A stretch of DNA of 64,000 nucleotides from Stutzerimonas azotifigens (GCF_013522725.1 NZ_JAAMRF010000005.1:1-64000); one strand, 5' to 3'; positions 45,067 to 53,694 are shown, counted from the first letter of the stretch. Notes: a model not told the origin generated them from the letters alone. Made by a program: numbers and translations.

Positions 45067-46839
45067 CTAGTTTCGGCCGTTGGCTTGGCGCAGGCGTTTG
45101 ACGAAACTCTCAGCGTCGGTTTCGCCAACAGTGCGGAGATCTTGCCATTCTTCGCCATTGGGAGCGAATAACTGCAGTGCCGGTGGGCCGAACAGCTGGT
45201 AGCGGTCAAGCAGGGTGCGTTGCTCGGCATCGCTACGCGTTATGTCGAAGCGCACCAGTCGGTAACCGGTTAGTTGCTCACGCACGGCGGGCGCTGCCAG
45301 CACTTCTCGTTCAATTACCTTGCAACTGATGCACCAGTCGGCGTACCAGTCCAATAGCAGTGGTTGGTCGGCATCTTTCGCTGACAGCAGAGCGGCATCC
45401 AGAGCTGCTGGTGTATCCACAGTCTGCCAGCCGGCGTTAGCGCCGGTCGGAAGTACGGCATTGGCGTCCAGCTGACCCAGCGGTCGCAGCGGATCGGATT
45501 GACCTTGCAAAGCGCCGAGCCAGGCGCTGACACCGTAGACCAGTAGTGCCACACCGAGTAGTTGGGCGAGCCTTTGCCGGCCGGACTTGAGGGTGAACTC
45601 CAATGCACCGAGCCAAATCGCGCTGCCAACTGCCAAAAGGCCCCACAAGGCCAAAGTCACTGGAGCGGGTAGCACGCGTTCCAGCAGCCATACAGAGACA
45701 GCCAGCAGCATCACGCCGAAGGCTTTGCGCACACCGACCATCCAGGTACCAGACTTGGGTAGCAATGCTCCGCCGCCGATGGCGAACAATACCAGCGGCG
45801 CGCCCATGCCCAACCCGAGGGCAAACAGCTTAAGGCCGCCACCCAGTGCGTCGCCGGTGGTGCTGATGTAGAGCAGTGCGCCGACCAGAGGGGCAGTCAC
45901 ACAGGGCGAAACCAGCAGGCTCGACAGTACGCCGAGCGTGGCGGCGCCCAACATTGAACCCCCGCGGGTTTGGCCGGCCAGGCGATCCAGTCGTTCGGTG
46001 ATCAAGCGCGGCATGCGCAACTCGAATACGCCGAACATGGCCAGGGCGAAAACAGTGAAGAACATCGCAAAGGGCACCAACAGCCACGGTGACTGCAGGC
46101 GCGCTTGTAGGTTGAGGCCAGCGCCGAACATGCCCATTAGCGCACCAAGCAGGGCGAAGCTGGCAGCCATGGGGAGTACGTAGGCAAGCGATAGGCGTAA
46201 TCCACGCATTCCGCCGAGTTGTCCGCGTAATACCACGCCAGACAGAATTGGCAGCATCGGCAGCACGCAGGGTGTGAAAGTCAGGCCCAAGCCAGCCAGG
46301 AAGAACAGCGCCAGACTACGCCAGTCAATGGCGACCCCTTGTTGCACGGCTGCAATGAGGGAGGGATCACCTACCTCGAAGCTGCGAATCTCTGGCGGAT
46401 AGCACAGCCCCAGATCAGCGCAGCCCTGATAGCTCACTTGTAAGGTGAACGGTGTGTTCAGGAGGTTATTAACGGGTAGCAGCAAGTCGGTAACGCCGTA
46501 GAACACCTCGACATCGCCGAAAAATTCATCGGTTTTCGGTTCGGCCGCGGGCCATTGCGGCGTGCCGATTGACACTTGCGGGTGGTCACTGGTGAATGCG
46601 AAGCGATGTTTATAGAGGTAATAACCCTCGGCATTTATGAAGCGCAGGCGGACACTGTCCTTACCGGTTTCCAACAGGTCGAGGCGGAAGGCTTTGTCTA
46701 CCGGAAGGAAATCCTGGCTGTTGTTCAGCGGAGTGCCGAACAGAGCCGACTGAGGACGCGAAGAATCAAATATCTCGGCGTTGGCTGGCAAGGCAAGCAG
46801 TAGCAGCAGCAGATACGGCAGGAGGCGGGACATGACCAT
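45067..46839 (-). CDS. dsbD: Thiol:disulfide interchange protein DsbD
   Basis: DsbD carries electrons from cytoplasmic thioredoxin across the inner membrane to periplasmic thiol proteins. The 590-residue protein has a signal peptide, an N-terminal immunoglobulin-like domain with paired cysteines (YQGCADLGLCYPPE), eight membrane segments with cysteines in TFTPCVLPMLPI and SPCVTAPLVGALLY, and a C-terminal thioredoxin domain with WCISC. All redox cysteines are present. It is the last gene of a CueR-type operon with copZ and a DUF411 gene, suggesting it keeps periplasmic thiols reduced under copper stress. Two ATGs (46839, 46833) are possible starts. Confidence 0.93.
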   Translation of the reverse strand: MVMSRLLPYLLLLLLALPANAEIFDSSRPQSALFGTPLNNSQDFLPVDKAFRLDLLETGKDSVRLRFINAEGYYLYKHRFAFTSDHPQVSIGTPQWPAAEPKTDEFFGDVEVFYGVTDLLLPVNNLLNTPFTLQVSYQGCADLGLCYPPEIRSFEVGDPSLIAAVQQGVAIDWRSLALFFLAGLGLTFTPCVLPMLPILSGVVLRGQLGGMRGLRLSLAYVLPMAASFALLGALMGMFGAGLNLQARLQSPWLLVPFAMFFTVFALAMFGVFELRMPRLITERLDRLAGQTRGGSMLGAATLGVLSSLLVSPCVTAPLVGALLYISTTGDALGGGLKLFALGLGMGAPLVLFAIGGGALLPKSGTWMVGVRKAFGVMLLAVSVWLLERVLPAPVTLALWGLLAVGSAIWLGALEFTLKSGRQRLAQLLGVALLVYGVSAWLGALQGQSDPLRPLGQLDANAVLPTGANAGWQTVDTPAALDAALLSAKDADQPLLLDWYADWCISCKVIEREVLAAPAVREQLTGYRLVRFDITRSDAEQRTLLDRYQLFGPPALQLFAPNGEEWQDLRTVGETDAESFVKRLRQANGRN

Positions 46840-46986
46840 CTCGCGGGCTAATAACGAAAAGGAGGTCTATTTCAGCTTGTTAACGGAGCCGGGATTTTTG
46901 AAGTGCGGGCTGGGGGGGATGGCCTCCGCTGCGATTCAGTGCATCGCAGGATGCCAGCCAGTACCAGCCCGCCCGGCGAGTCGCTA

Positions 46987-47445
46987 TTAATGCGGGGCTT
47001 GTTCCAGCGGATAATTGGCAATGACCTTTTCTCGGCCAGTGCGGGTTATCCCGATCACCTGGTACGGGTGTTTGACGTCGCCATACTCCATGCCTGGTGA
47101 GCCAGCCGGCATGCCTGGCACGGCGATGCCCAGCAGGTCAGGGCGCTTGCGAAGCTCCAGGATCTGCGCCACGGGCACGTGACCTTCAACGAACTTTCCA
47201 TCGATCACGCCTGTATGGCAGGAAGCCAGACGCGGTTTCACGCCGAGGTCTTGCTTGACTGTGTTCATGTTGCGTTCGACGTGGTCGCGGACTTCGAAGC
47301 CGTTGTTCTCCAGGTAGGTAATCCAGTCCTTGCAGCATCCACAGTTGGCGTCGCGGTGCACATCAATGATCAGGGGTTGCGCGGCCTGGGCGGCGCCACT
47401 TAGCAGCAGGGCGGCGAGCGCCGCGGTAGTCAGTGTTCTGGACAT
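46987..47445 (-). CDS. DUF411 periplasmic metal-binding protein
   Basis: The 152-residue precursor has a signal peptide (MSRTLTTAALAALLLSGAAQA), then a CGCC motif in VHRDANCGCCKDWITYLENNGFEV. The thioredoxin-like DUF411 core includes LASCHTGVIDGKFVEGHVP and DLLGIAVPGMPAGSPGMEYG. DUF411 proteins are often encoded with copper resistance genes; their biochemical role is not settled. The gene sits 26 bp after copZ and 150 bp before dsbD. The ATG at 47445 is preferred because it starts the signal peptide. Confidence 0.88.
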   Translation of the reverse strand: MSRTLTTAALAALLLSGAAQAAQPLIIDVHRDANCGCCKDWITYLENNGFEVRDHVERNMNTVKQDLGVKPRLASCHTGVIDGKFVEGHVPVAQILELRKRPDLLGIAVPGMPAGSPGMEYGDVKHPYQVIGITRTGREKVIANYPLEQAPH

Positions 47446-47470
47446 AAAAAACCTGTTTCCAATGGTTTGC

Positions 47471-47743
47471 TCACTTGCAACAGCAGCCACCGCTGCCACC
47501 GCATCCGGTTTTCCTGGCGGGGCTCGATGAGGCCGCCGGACTGCTCAGTTGGGCGGGGTATCCAGCATCACCCAGGGCGGCGACAAGCACATCGCTGTCG
47601 CACTCAGCGCTGACCCGCACACTGGCCGCTTGCAGATCGACGTCGACCTCGGTGACGCCTTCAACTGCGTTGAGCGCCTCGGTGACATGCAGGACGCATG
47701 AGCCGCAGCTCATGCCTTTGACACTCAATTCAACGGTGCTCAT
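47471..47743 (-). CDS. copZ: Copper chaperone, HMA domain with Cys-rich tail (CopZ-like)
   Basis: The 90-residue cytosolic protein has a heavy-metal-associated fold with the Cu(I) motif GMSCGSC (about residues 10-16), ending in a Cys-rich tail (KTGCGGSGGCCCK) that is not part of the standard domain and could bind extra copper or act as a sensor. AAGGAG precedes the ATG at 47743. It is the first gene after a CueR-type promoter and follows the copper ATPase gene, the usual partner. Confidence 0.9.
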   Translation of the reverse strand: MSTVELSVKGMSCGSCVLHVTEALNAVEGVTEVDVDLQAASVRVSAECDSDVLVAALGDAGYPAQLSSPAASSSPARKTGCGGSGGCCCK

Positions 47744-47781
47744 GACAATCTCCTTGCGAGGTTGCTGCTGGGGTTGAGGCA

Positions 47782-47812
47782 ATTCTCAACCTTGCCAAGG
47801 TGGCAAGGTCAA
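47782..47812 (-). promoter_or_regulatory. CueR-type (MerR family) promoter of copZ-DUF411-dsbD
   Basis: On the minus strand TTGACC (-35, 47807-47812) and GAGAAT (-10, 47782-47787) are separated by exactly 19 bp. The spacer contains the dyad ACCTTGCC-N5-GGCAAGGT (47789-47809). The long spacer and this dyad are hallmarks of CueR-controlled copper promoters. No merR-type gene is in the window. Confidence 0.85.
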
Positions 47813-47817
47813 GAGTT

Positions 47818-50139
47818 TCAGTCGATTGATACCTTGCGCAGTCTCAAGGCGTTGAACACCACCGAAGCGGAGCTCATGCTCATCGCCAGCGCTGCGATTA
47901 TTGGTGACAGCAGGAGGCCGGTCAGCGGGTAGAGCAGGCCGGCTGCCAAAGGAATGCCCAGAGCGTTGTAAAGAAAGGCGAAGGTCAGGTTCTGGTGCAT
48001 GTTGCGCACGGTGGCCACCGACAGGCTGCGCGCGCGCAGGATGCCGAGCAGGTCGCCCTTGACCAGCGTGACCTGGGCGCTGTTCATCGCCACATCGGTG
48101 CCGGTGCCCATGGCAATGCCGATATCGGCGCGCGCCAGGGCCGGGGCGTCGTTGATGCCGTCGCCGGCCATGGCCACGCGGTGCCCTTGCTGTTGCAGCG
48201 AGGCGGTCAGGCGTTCCTTGTCCTGCGGCTTGACCTCGCCGTGCACCTCCTCGATACCCAGTTCGCGGGCTACGGCACGGGCAGTCGTCAGGCCATCGCC
48301 GGTGGCCATGATCACCCGTATGCCGTCTGCCTGCAGGCGCTGGATCGCCAGTTTTGAGGTCGGTTTGATCGGGTCGGAAACCGCCAGCAGACCGGCCAGT
48401 ACGTTGTCCACGGCCAGGAACATGATGCTCACGCCTTCGCCGCGCAGCTGTTCGGCATGCCCCTTGAGCGGGCTGGCATCCACGCCGGCATCATTCATCA
48501 GCGCGGTGTTGCCCAACTGCAAGTCGCGGCCGTCAACCTTGCCACGCACGCCGATGCCGGAGGCCGATTCGAAGGTTTCAGGCGTGCTCAGCGCAAGGCC
48601 CTGGGCACGGGCATGATCGACGATGGCGTGTGCCAGGGGATGTTCGCTGCCCTGATCCAGGCTGGCGGCCAGTCGCAGCACCTCGTCCCGCGTGAAGCCG
48701 GGCGCCGCCTCGACGCTGTGGAAAGCAGGGCGGCCTTCGGTGAGGGTGCCGGTCTTATCGACGATCAGAGTGTCGATCTTGCGCAGGTTTTCTATCGCGG
48801 CAGCATCGCGGAACAGCACGCCGCTGCCGGCCGCTTTGCCGGTGGCGACCATCACCGACATCGGCGTGGCCAGGCCCAGGGCGCAGGGGCAGGCAATGAT
48901 CAGTACCGCGACTGCGTTGATCAGACCGAACACCCAGCTCGGTTCCGGCCCCCACAGGCCCCATACGACAAAGGTCAGAGCAGCGATGGCGATGACCGCC
49001 AGCACGAAACGCCCGGCAATGACGTCGGCCAGCCGCTGCATTGGCGCCTTGGAGCGCTGCGCTTGGGCTACCATCTGCACGATCTGCGCAAGCACGGTCG
49101 AGCTGCCGACCTTTTGTGCCTGCATCACCAAGCTGCCGTGGCTGTTGAGGGTAGCGCCGATCAGGCTATCACCGACGCGTTTCATGATCGGCACCGGCTC
49201 GCCGGTCAGCATCGACTCGTCCACCGCGCTTTCGCCTTCCACCACCATGCCATCAACCGGCACTTTTTCGCCTGGGCGCACCCGCAGCTTGTCGCCGCTG
49301 TGCACGTGGGTGAGGGGTATGTCCTCTTCGCTGCCATCGGCGTTGATACGCCGGGCGGTCTTGGGCGCCAGACCGAGCAGCGATCTGATTGCCGCCGAGG
49401 TCTGCGAGCGCGCCTTGAGTTCCAGGATTTGGCCGAGCAGAGTCAGCGAGATGATTACCGCTGCCGCCTCGAAGTACACGCCGATGCGTTCACCCTGCAT
49501 GAAGTGGTCGGGGAATACGCCGGGCGCCAGGGTGGCGATCAGGCTGTACAGGTAGGCGGCGGAGGTTCCGAGGCCGATCAGCGTCCACATGTTCGGGCTG
49601 CGGTTGATGAACGATTGCACGCAGCGCACGTAGAAGGGCCAGCCGGCCCAGAGCGCCACCGGGGTGGCTAGCGCCAGTTCGACCCAGTTCTGCGTGGCGC
49701 CGTGAAACAGCGAGATAGCGTGCTCACCCATTGCCAATACAGTGACAATCACGGTCAACGGCAACGTCCACCAGAAGCGTCGAGAAAAGTCTCTGAGCTC
49801 CGGGTTGTCCTCTTCTTCCAGTTCGGGCATGACCGGCTCCAGGGCCATGCCGCATTTGGGGCATGTGCCTGGGCCGATCTGCAGTATTTCCGGGTGCATC
49901 GGGCAGGTGTATTCGGCGCCGTGATCGACGGTCGGCGTCTCGCCGTGAGCATCCCCAGCATCCAAATATCTGCTTGGCTCGGCATTGAATTTTTCCAGAC
50001 AGCGTTGGCTGCAGAAGAGCAGTTGTTGGCCGGCGTGGCTGGTCTGGTGCGGACTGTCGGATTTGACCGTCATGCCACAAACAGGGTCACGATCCGATGG
50101 GGTCTGAAGTGTGGGATGTGGCTGATTGGCCTGAGACAT
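47818..50139 (-). CDS. copA: Copper-exporting P1B-type ATPase with YHS and HMBD domains
   Basis: A 773-residue Cu(I)-pumping ATPase of the inner membrane. The N-terminus lacks HMA domains. Instead it has a YHS domain (DPVCGMTV ... [10 protein letters not shown], residues 17-58) and a heavy-metal-binding domain (YTCPMHPEI ... CPKCGMAL, about 78-101), the SilP/CopF-like layout. Membrane segments follow, with CPC (about 416-418), the phosphorylated Asp in DKTGT (about 460), the SEHPLAHAI nucleotide-site motif and [14 protein letters not shown] precedes the ATG. A TTACA-N4-TGTAA box lies 86 bp upstream. It may feed into the copZ operon, 75 bp downstream. Confidence 0.95.
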   Translation of the reverse strand: MSQANQPHPTLQTPSDRDPVCGMTVKSDSPHQTSHAGQQLLFCSQRCLEKFNAEPSRYLDAGDAHGETPTVDHGAEYTCPMHPEILQIGPGTCPKCGMALEPVMPELEEEDNPELRDFSRRFWWTLPLTVIVTVLAMGEHAISLFHGATQNWVELALATPVALWAGWPFYVRCVQSFINRSPNMWTLIGLGTSAAYLYSLIATLAPGVFPDHFMQGERIGVYFEAAAVIISLTLLGQILELKARSQTSAAIRSLLGLAPKTARRINADGSEEDIPLTHVHSGDKLRVRPGEKVPVDGMVVEGESAVDESMLTGEPVPIMKRVGDSLIGATLNSHGSLVMQAQKVGSSTVLAQIVQMVAQAQRSKAPMQRLADVIAGRFVLAVIAIAALTFVVWGLWGPEPSWVFGLINAVAVLIIACPCALGLATPMSVMVATGKAAGSGVLFRDAAAIENLRKIDTLIVDKTGTLTEGRPAFHSVEAAPGFTRDEVLRLAASLDQGSEHPLAHAIVDHARAQGLALSTPETFESASGIGVRGKVDGRDLQLGNTALMNDAGVDASPLKGHAEQLRGEGVSIMFLAVDNVLAGLLAVSDPIKPTSKLAIQRLQADGIRVIMATGDGLTTARAVARELGIEEVHGEVKPQDKERLTASLQQQGHRVAMAGDGINDAPALARADIGIAMGTGTDVAMNSAQVTLVKGDLLGILRARSLSVATVRNMHQNLTFAFLYNALGIPLAAGLLYPLTGLLLSPIIAALAMSMSSASVVFNALRLRKVSID

Positions 50140-50189
50140 TACCGCTCCTGTTAAACCCTGCGCGCACTCGAAGATATTTTATATAGAGT

Positions 50190-50238
50190 ACCCGCGAGCG
50201 GCTGACAGTGGCCTGACCTAAACATTACATTTATGTAA
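50190..50238 (-). promoter_or_regulatory. CopR-type box and -10 for the copper ATPase
   Basis: The palindrome TTACA-TTTA-TGTAA at 50225-50238 is followed on the minus strand, 35 nt later, by TACTCT (first base 50190) as -10. Same architecture as the other boxes of the island. Confidence 0.7.
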
Positions 50239-50312
50239 GCTATAGCGGGTTTTCGCTCTCGGGTATCCGTGCATGCCGCCAGCACATGGCCCTATATAAG
50301 TAATTAGTTGAA

Positions 50313-50366
50313 TTACGAAGTTGTAATAATCGAATCATCATGCCGTAAGGGTGGTGCCTTTAAGCT
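50313..50366 (+). promoter_or_regulatory. CopR-type box and -10 for the 100-residue secreted protein
   Basis: TTACG-AAGT-TGTAA at 50313-50326 (one mismatch) and TAAGCT at 50361-50366, again 35 nt after the box. The gene starts at 50397. Confidence 0.6.
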
Positions 50367-50396
50367 ACAGGCATCAACTACCTAGAGGTATTAATC

Positions 50397-50699
50397 ATGC
50401 AAGGCCTGCAAAAAACACTCACTGTTCTCGCTCTAACTATGGCTGCCTCTTTGGCGATAGCGACTGAAGGTGGCCATGAATCGCAGATGCGACATGATTA
50501 TTCGGCGGCTGATGGCAAGCAGGTTCTAAATAAACTTCTTAAGGATGGTAAGGTTTTAAGCGTGGATTATAAGGGCAAGAGAGTTATGGGTCGCTCTGAT
50601 GGTCGTGTACGGCCATATGAAATAAAGATTCGCACCCCCGATGGCGTCATTCATACTGTAGAATACCGAGGCGTGCCGGTTGGCATCAATAACGGCTGA
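50397..50699 (+). CDS. Small secreted protein, copper-regulated, unknown function
   Basis: The 100-residue precursor has a signal peptide (MQGLQKTLTVLALTMAASLAIA), so the mature protein is periplasmic and about 78 residues. The mature part (QVLNKLLKDGKVLSVDYKGK, RPYEIKIRTPDGVIHTVEYRG) resembles a single PepSY-like alpha/beta unit. It has no cysteines and few His or Met, so it is not an obvious metal-binding protein. It diverges from the copper ATPase with its own box, which argues for a role in copper response. I do not recognise a named family. Confidence 0.7.
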   Translation: MQGLQKTLTVLALTMAASLAIATEGGHESQMRHDYSAADGKQVLNKLLKDGKVLSVDYKGKRVMGRSDGRVRPYEIKIRTPDGVIHTVEYRGVPVGINNG

Positions 50700-50714
50700 T
50701 TTTTTAAGGGCTAA

Positions 50715-50760
50715 TTGCTGTCTTTGCCAAGGCTTGAGATTGCCCTGGCAAAGGCAGCAA
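50715..50760. terminator. Bidirectional hairpin between the secreted protein and the copper-storage protein
   Basis: Arms TTGCTG-T-CTTTGCCA and TGGCAAAG-G-CAGCAA form a 14-bp stem with a single mismatch and a loop of about 15 nt, between two converging genes. Confidence 0.7.
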
Positions 50761-50766
50761 GTTCGA

Positions 50767-51096
50767 CTACGCAGCCATGCGTTCACATTCTTCAGCACAC
50801 TTCATGCAAGCCTTTGCGCATTCCTGGCAATGATCCATCTGATGCTTGGCGCACTCTTCGCCGCAGGCCCGGCAGATCTTTGCACACAGTGCGCATAATT
50901 CTTTGGATAGCTGGCTCTGGCGACTCATAAGTCTGGCTGCCAGAGCGCACACGTCAGCACAATCCCTGTCGAGTTCAATGCAACGAGCCATCGCCTGGAC
51001 GTTTTCTTCACGTAGACAGGCAGATGCGCATTTTTCGCACACGAGGGCGCAGTTAGAGCAAGCTTGAATACAGTTATCGAATATTTTGTTGTCCAT
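50767..51096 (-). CDS. csp: Cys-rich four-helix-bundle copper storage protein (Csp-like)
   Basis: The 109-residue protein has 19 cysteines arranged mostly as CxxxC and CxxC along predicted helices (NCIQACSNCALVCEKCASAC, RDCADVCAL, LCALCAKICRACGEEC, HCQECAKACMKCAEEC). This matches the Csp/DUF326 fold, where cysteines lining a four-helix bundle store many Cu(I) ions. There is no signal peptide, so it is a cytosolic Csp3-type. AGGAGG precedes the ATG. A perfect 14-bp box lies 113 bp upstream. It would buffer cytosolic Cu(I) alongside CopZ and the ATPase. Confidence 0.9.
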   Translation of the reverse strand: MDNKIFDNCIQACSNCALVCEKCASACLREENVQAMARCIELDRDCADVCALAARLMSRQSQLSKELCALCAKICRACGEECAKHQMDHCQECAKACMKCAEECERMAA

Positions 51097-51168
51097 ATGT
51101 CCTCCTGAAGTTCATGGTTAGCTTTGAACCTTACGCCGGTCGCGGCAATCATCAGCTAGGTCCATTCA

Positions 51169-51222
51169 ATACGACAGGCTTAGAGTCCTTCTGTTTCGAT
51201 GACTTACATTACAATATTGTAA
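51169..51222 (-). promoter_or_regulatory. CopR-type box for the copper-storage gene
   Basis: TTACA-ATAT-TGTAA at 51209-51222 is a perfect palindrome. At the expected distance (35 nt) the hexamer is TCGTAT, a weak -10. Confidence 0.55.
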
Positions 51223-51251
51223 GGCTATTGGTTCGCTGTAGCTGCTTGATA

Positions 51252-52658
51252 TCAAAGGTGATTGCCTTTGCTGCTATGCGGCTTGCCGGGGAACTCCATA
51301 TAAAAGGCCGTTACGCCACCTGCAGAGGTACACCAGATTCTCCCGTTATGGGCTTCAACGATGGATCTAGTGATTGCCAAACCGAGGCCAGCGTTGCTTG
51401 GGTTGCCCTCACGCCGTGCTGGATCGACCCGATAGAAACGATGGAAAAGTTTTTCCAGATGTTCTGGTTTGATCGTCCCGCCGGGATTCTCGACGCTAAG
51501 AATGACCGTCTCTTCCGTCTCACGAATCGTTACAGAGATGTTTTCCCCGGTCGGGGTATAGCGCAGCGCATTGGATAACAAGTTGGAGAGCGCTCTATTG
51601 AGCATCAACTTATCTCCCAGCACCTCGCCTCTACCTGAAGCTGAGAGGTGTATACCGCGCTCTTCGGCCAATAGGTGGTAATACTCAAGCAGCTTGGAAA
51701 CTAATCTCGAAAGTTCGATAGTGCTTTGTTCTGGAATTATCAATCCGTTGTCAGATTTTGCTAGAAAAAGCATGTCATCAATCATGCGTGACATTCGCTT
51801 AAATTCTTCCAGATTGGAGTAGAGGTTATCCTCGTAAGCATCGAGGTCCCGCTTTCGGGTGAGCACTACCTCGGTGTGGGTCATCAGATTGCTGACAGGG
51901 GTTCGCAGTTCATGGGCGATGTCAGCCGAGAAATTGGACAGCCGTACGAAGGCATCTTCCAGGCGGCCCAGCATCGCATTGAAGGACAGAACGAGCTGCT
52001 GCAGCTCTAGTGGTACTGGCTCTAGCGGAATTCGCTCCTGTAACGACCGGGCTGACATTGATGTTGCGAGGTGGGTCACTTGCCGAAGAGGTCTTAACCC
52101 GCTTCGAACAACGACCCAGCCTAGAGCGGCACTGATCAGGGCGCTGATTACTAGCCCGGCAATGAACCATCGCTGCAAGGTCTCGAAGAAGTGCGCATGG
52201 CTCGTGACATCGAGAATCAACAGAGCTGTGAGGGGTTCGGACTTGTCTGCCACGGAAATTTGCGCAGTCATCCCTCGATACAGGTGTCCTGCATTCTGCC
52301 ATTCCCACATGCTTTGCTCTTCCGCATGCCTGAAGCTTTCCGGGACATCGGCAGCCTTGGGGTCGGAAAAAAGTACCCTGCCATCACCGCTCAGGATGGT
52401 GGCCGCCAGATCATGATGGGCACCGAGCAGGGCTCGTAACTGCGGCAGTTCCTCGGTGAGGCTTGCATCGCTGCGTGCGTTATTGAGGATGTGCCGGGTC
52501 GATTCGAGCTTCTCGACCAGGGCCTGTCGATCCAGCACTTCGAAGTGATGCTGGCTGAGCACGTTAAAACTCAGGCCGGCCATCGTCAGAACCACGACCA
52601 CTACAGACATGAACATCAGGCTCATGCGGGCCGTCAGCGAAAGGTGGCGCACGCTCAT
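51252..52658 (-). CDS. copS: Copper sensor histidine kinase CopS
   Basis: The 468-residue inner-membrane kinase has TM1 (about 9-31), a periplasmic sensor ([25 protein letters not shown] onwards, with several histidines), TM2 (about 165-185), a HAMP domain, the phosphoacceptor His in [19 protein letters not shown] (about residue 252), and the ATP-binding motifs [15 protein letters not shown] (N box) and [14 protein letters not shown] (G box). This is the CusS/CopS/IrlS heavy-metal kinase layout. The ATG at 52658 overlaps the copR stop (ATGA). It presumably detects periplasmic Cu(I)/Ag(I). Confidence 0.94.
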   Translation of the reverse strand: MSVRHLSLTARMSLMFMSVVVVVLTMAGLSFNVLSQHHFEVLDRQALVEKLESTRHILNNARSDASLTEELPQLRALLGAHHDLAATILSGDGRVLFSDPKAADVPESFRHAEEQSMWEWQNAGHLYRGMTAQISVADKSEPLTALLILDVTSHAHFFETLQRWFIAGLVISALISAALGWVVVRSGLRPLRQVTHLATSMSARSLQERIPLEPVPLELQQLVLSFNAMLGRLEDAFVRLSNFSADIAHELRTPVSNLMTHTEVVLTRKRDLDAYEDNLYSNLEEFKRMSRMIDDMLFLAKSDNGLIIPEQSTIELSRLVSKLLEYYHLLAEERGIHLSASGRGEVLGDKLMLNRALSNLLSNALRYTPTGENISVTIRETEETVILSVENPGGTIKPEHLEKLFHRFYRVDPARREGNPSNAGLGLAITRSIVEAHNGRIWCTSAGGVTAFYMEFPGKPHSSKGNHL

Positions 52659-53332
52659 TCCGGCGCATCCATCATATATCCCATGCCGCGCACGGTCTGA
52701 ATCAGCTTGGGCTCGAAGTCGTCGTCTATTTTTGCGCGCAGACGGCGTACCGCGACCTCGATGACATTGGTGTCGCTGTCGAAGTTCATATCCCATACCT
52801 GAGAGGCAATCAGGGATTTCGGCAGTACTTCGCCGCGCCGGCGCATCAATAATTCCAGCAGCGCAAATTCCTTTGCGGTCAGATCGATACGCTTTCCGGC
52901 ACGAATGGCTCGGCGCTTCAGCAGATCCACTTCGAGATCCGAAATTTTTAGGGTGGTCTGGGCAGGGGAGCCACTGCCCCTGCGAAGCAAGGTCCTGACT
53001 CTTGCTAGAAGCTCGGAGAAAGCAAACGGCTTGATCAAGTAGTCGTCCGCGCCGAGCTCAAGACCCTTGACGCGGTCTTCTACACCATCACGTGCTGTCA
53101 GGAACAATACCGGTACGTCTTTCCCTGCTGCTCTGACCATACGCAGCACCTCCCACCCATCCAGCCCTGGCATCATGACGTCCAGGATCAGAAGGTCGTA
53201 GGTTTCACTCAGCGCGTACTGAAGCGCATCTGTACCCGTCATGACCCGGTCAACGTTGAATCCGGCTTCAGTCAGGCCTTGTTGCAGATACGCCCCGGTT
53301 TTGGGTTCGTCTTCAGCTACCAGTAATTTCAT
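52655..53332 (-). CDS. copR: Copper response regulator CopR
   Basis: A 225-residue OmpR-family regulator. The receiver has the acidic pair VAEDEPKTG, the phosphorylated Asp in [15 protein letters not shown] (about residue 51) and the Lys in [16 protein letters not shown] winged-helix DNA-binding domain follows ([33 protein letters not shown] to [11 protein letters not shown]). It is the CusR/CopR/CzcR type. Upstream, at 53396-53409, lies a TTACA-N4-TGTAA box, suggesting autoregulation. It is the best candidate to bind all such boxes in the island. Confidence 0.95.
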   Translation of the reverse strand: MKLLVAEDEPKTGAYLQQGLTEAGFNVDRVMTGTDALQYALSETYDLLILDVMMPGLDGWEVLRMVRAAGKDVPVLFLTARDGVEDRVKGLELGADDYLIKPFAFSELLARVRTLLRRGSGSPAQTTLKISDLEVDLLKRRAIRAGKRIDLTAKEFALLELLMRRRGEVLPKSLIASQVWDMNFDSDTNVIEVAVRRLRAKIDDDFEPKLIQTVRGMGYMMDAPE

Positions 53333-53355
53333 GCGTACAGACTCCGAAACTCGAC

Positions 53356-53409
53356 AGCTTGAGTGTGCAGGCAATTAGGGCCCTCAACCAGAAGCTTACA
53401 AAAATGTAA
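53356..53409 (-). promoter_or_regulatory. CopR-type box of copR (shared with a divergent transcript)
   Basis: TTACA-AAAA-TGTAA at 53396-53409. On the minus strand, 35 nt on, is CAAGCT (towards copR). On the plus strand, 35 nt on, is TAGAGT (53444-53449), pointing into a region with an orphan terminator. Confidence 0.6.
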
Positions 53410-53449
53410 CGTCCGCTTCAGGTGGCTGACAGAACAGGGTGTCTAGAGT

Positions 53450-53568
53450 TTGCAGGGTATCTGTTGTGCTCACGATGCAGTGAGGCTCCGAACGGCGTTA
53501 TGGCGAGTAAATTTTTCCAGGCCTCCACATTGCTCCTTGGCCTATTGGCGCCTTCGGGCGCCTTTTTT
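53450..53568 (+). ncRNA. Candidate small transcript ending at an orphan terminator
   Basis: Between copR and the cupredoxin gene a box with a correctly placed TAGAGT -10 (53444-53449) is followed about 100 nt later by a textbook terminator on the same strand. No annotated gene lies between, so a copper-induced small RNA of roughly 115 nt is possible. The start point is approximate. The alternative is a leader for the short ORF at 53500. Confidence 0.35.
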
Positions 53569-53601
53569 CTGCCTGCGGCTTTTGGCGAAGAGGCATGCTG
53601 A
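53500..53601 (+). CDS. Possible 33-residue hydrophobic peptide
   Basis: ATG at 53500 to TGA at 53599-53601 encodes a peptide with a lysine near its start (MASKFF), a hydrophobic core (STLLLGLLAPSGAFFLPAAF) and a charged end with a Cys (GEEAC). It looks like a signal peptide or small membrane peptide. GAGG lies rather far upstream (13-17 nt). The terminator hairpin lies inside the frame, which argues against full-length translation of a transcript that ends there. It may be a chance ORF. Confidence 0.25.
   Translation: MASKFFQASTLLLGLLAPSGAFFLPAAFGEEAC
53547..53568 (+). terminator. Orphan Rho-independent terminator
   Basis: GGCGCC-TTCG-GGCGCC followed by TTTTTT. The only plus-strand gene nearby starts downstream, so the transcript it ends is unannotated. 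Confidence 0.8.
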
Positions 53602-53604
53602 AGG

Positions 53605-53658
53605 TTACACAAATGTAATTTCAGGGTAAGCCAGCCGGCAGGTCAGTCGTCCTACTCT
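53605..53658 (+). promoter_or_regulatory. CopR-type box and -10 of the cupredoxin-copA-copB operon
   Basis: TTACA-CAAA-TGTAA at 53605-53618 and TACTCT at 53653-53658, 35 nt after the box. The cupredoxin gene starts at 53695. Confidence 0.7.
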
Positions 53659-53694
53659 TGGGTACTCCTCAATAACTTGAATGAGCTCCAGCCA

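Noticed and set aside
47789-47809. Dyad considered as a terminator for the copper ATPase
   Set aside because: The dyad lies exactly between -35 and -10 elements 19 bp apart, has no T-run and matches the CueR operator; a promoter is the better reading.
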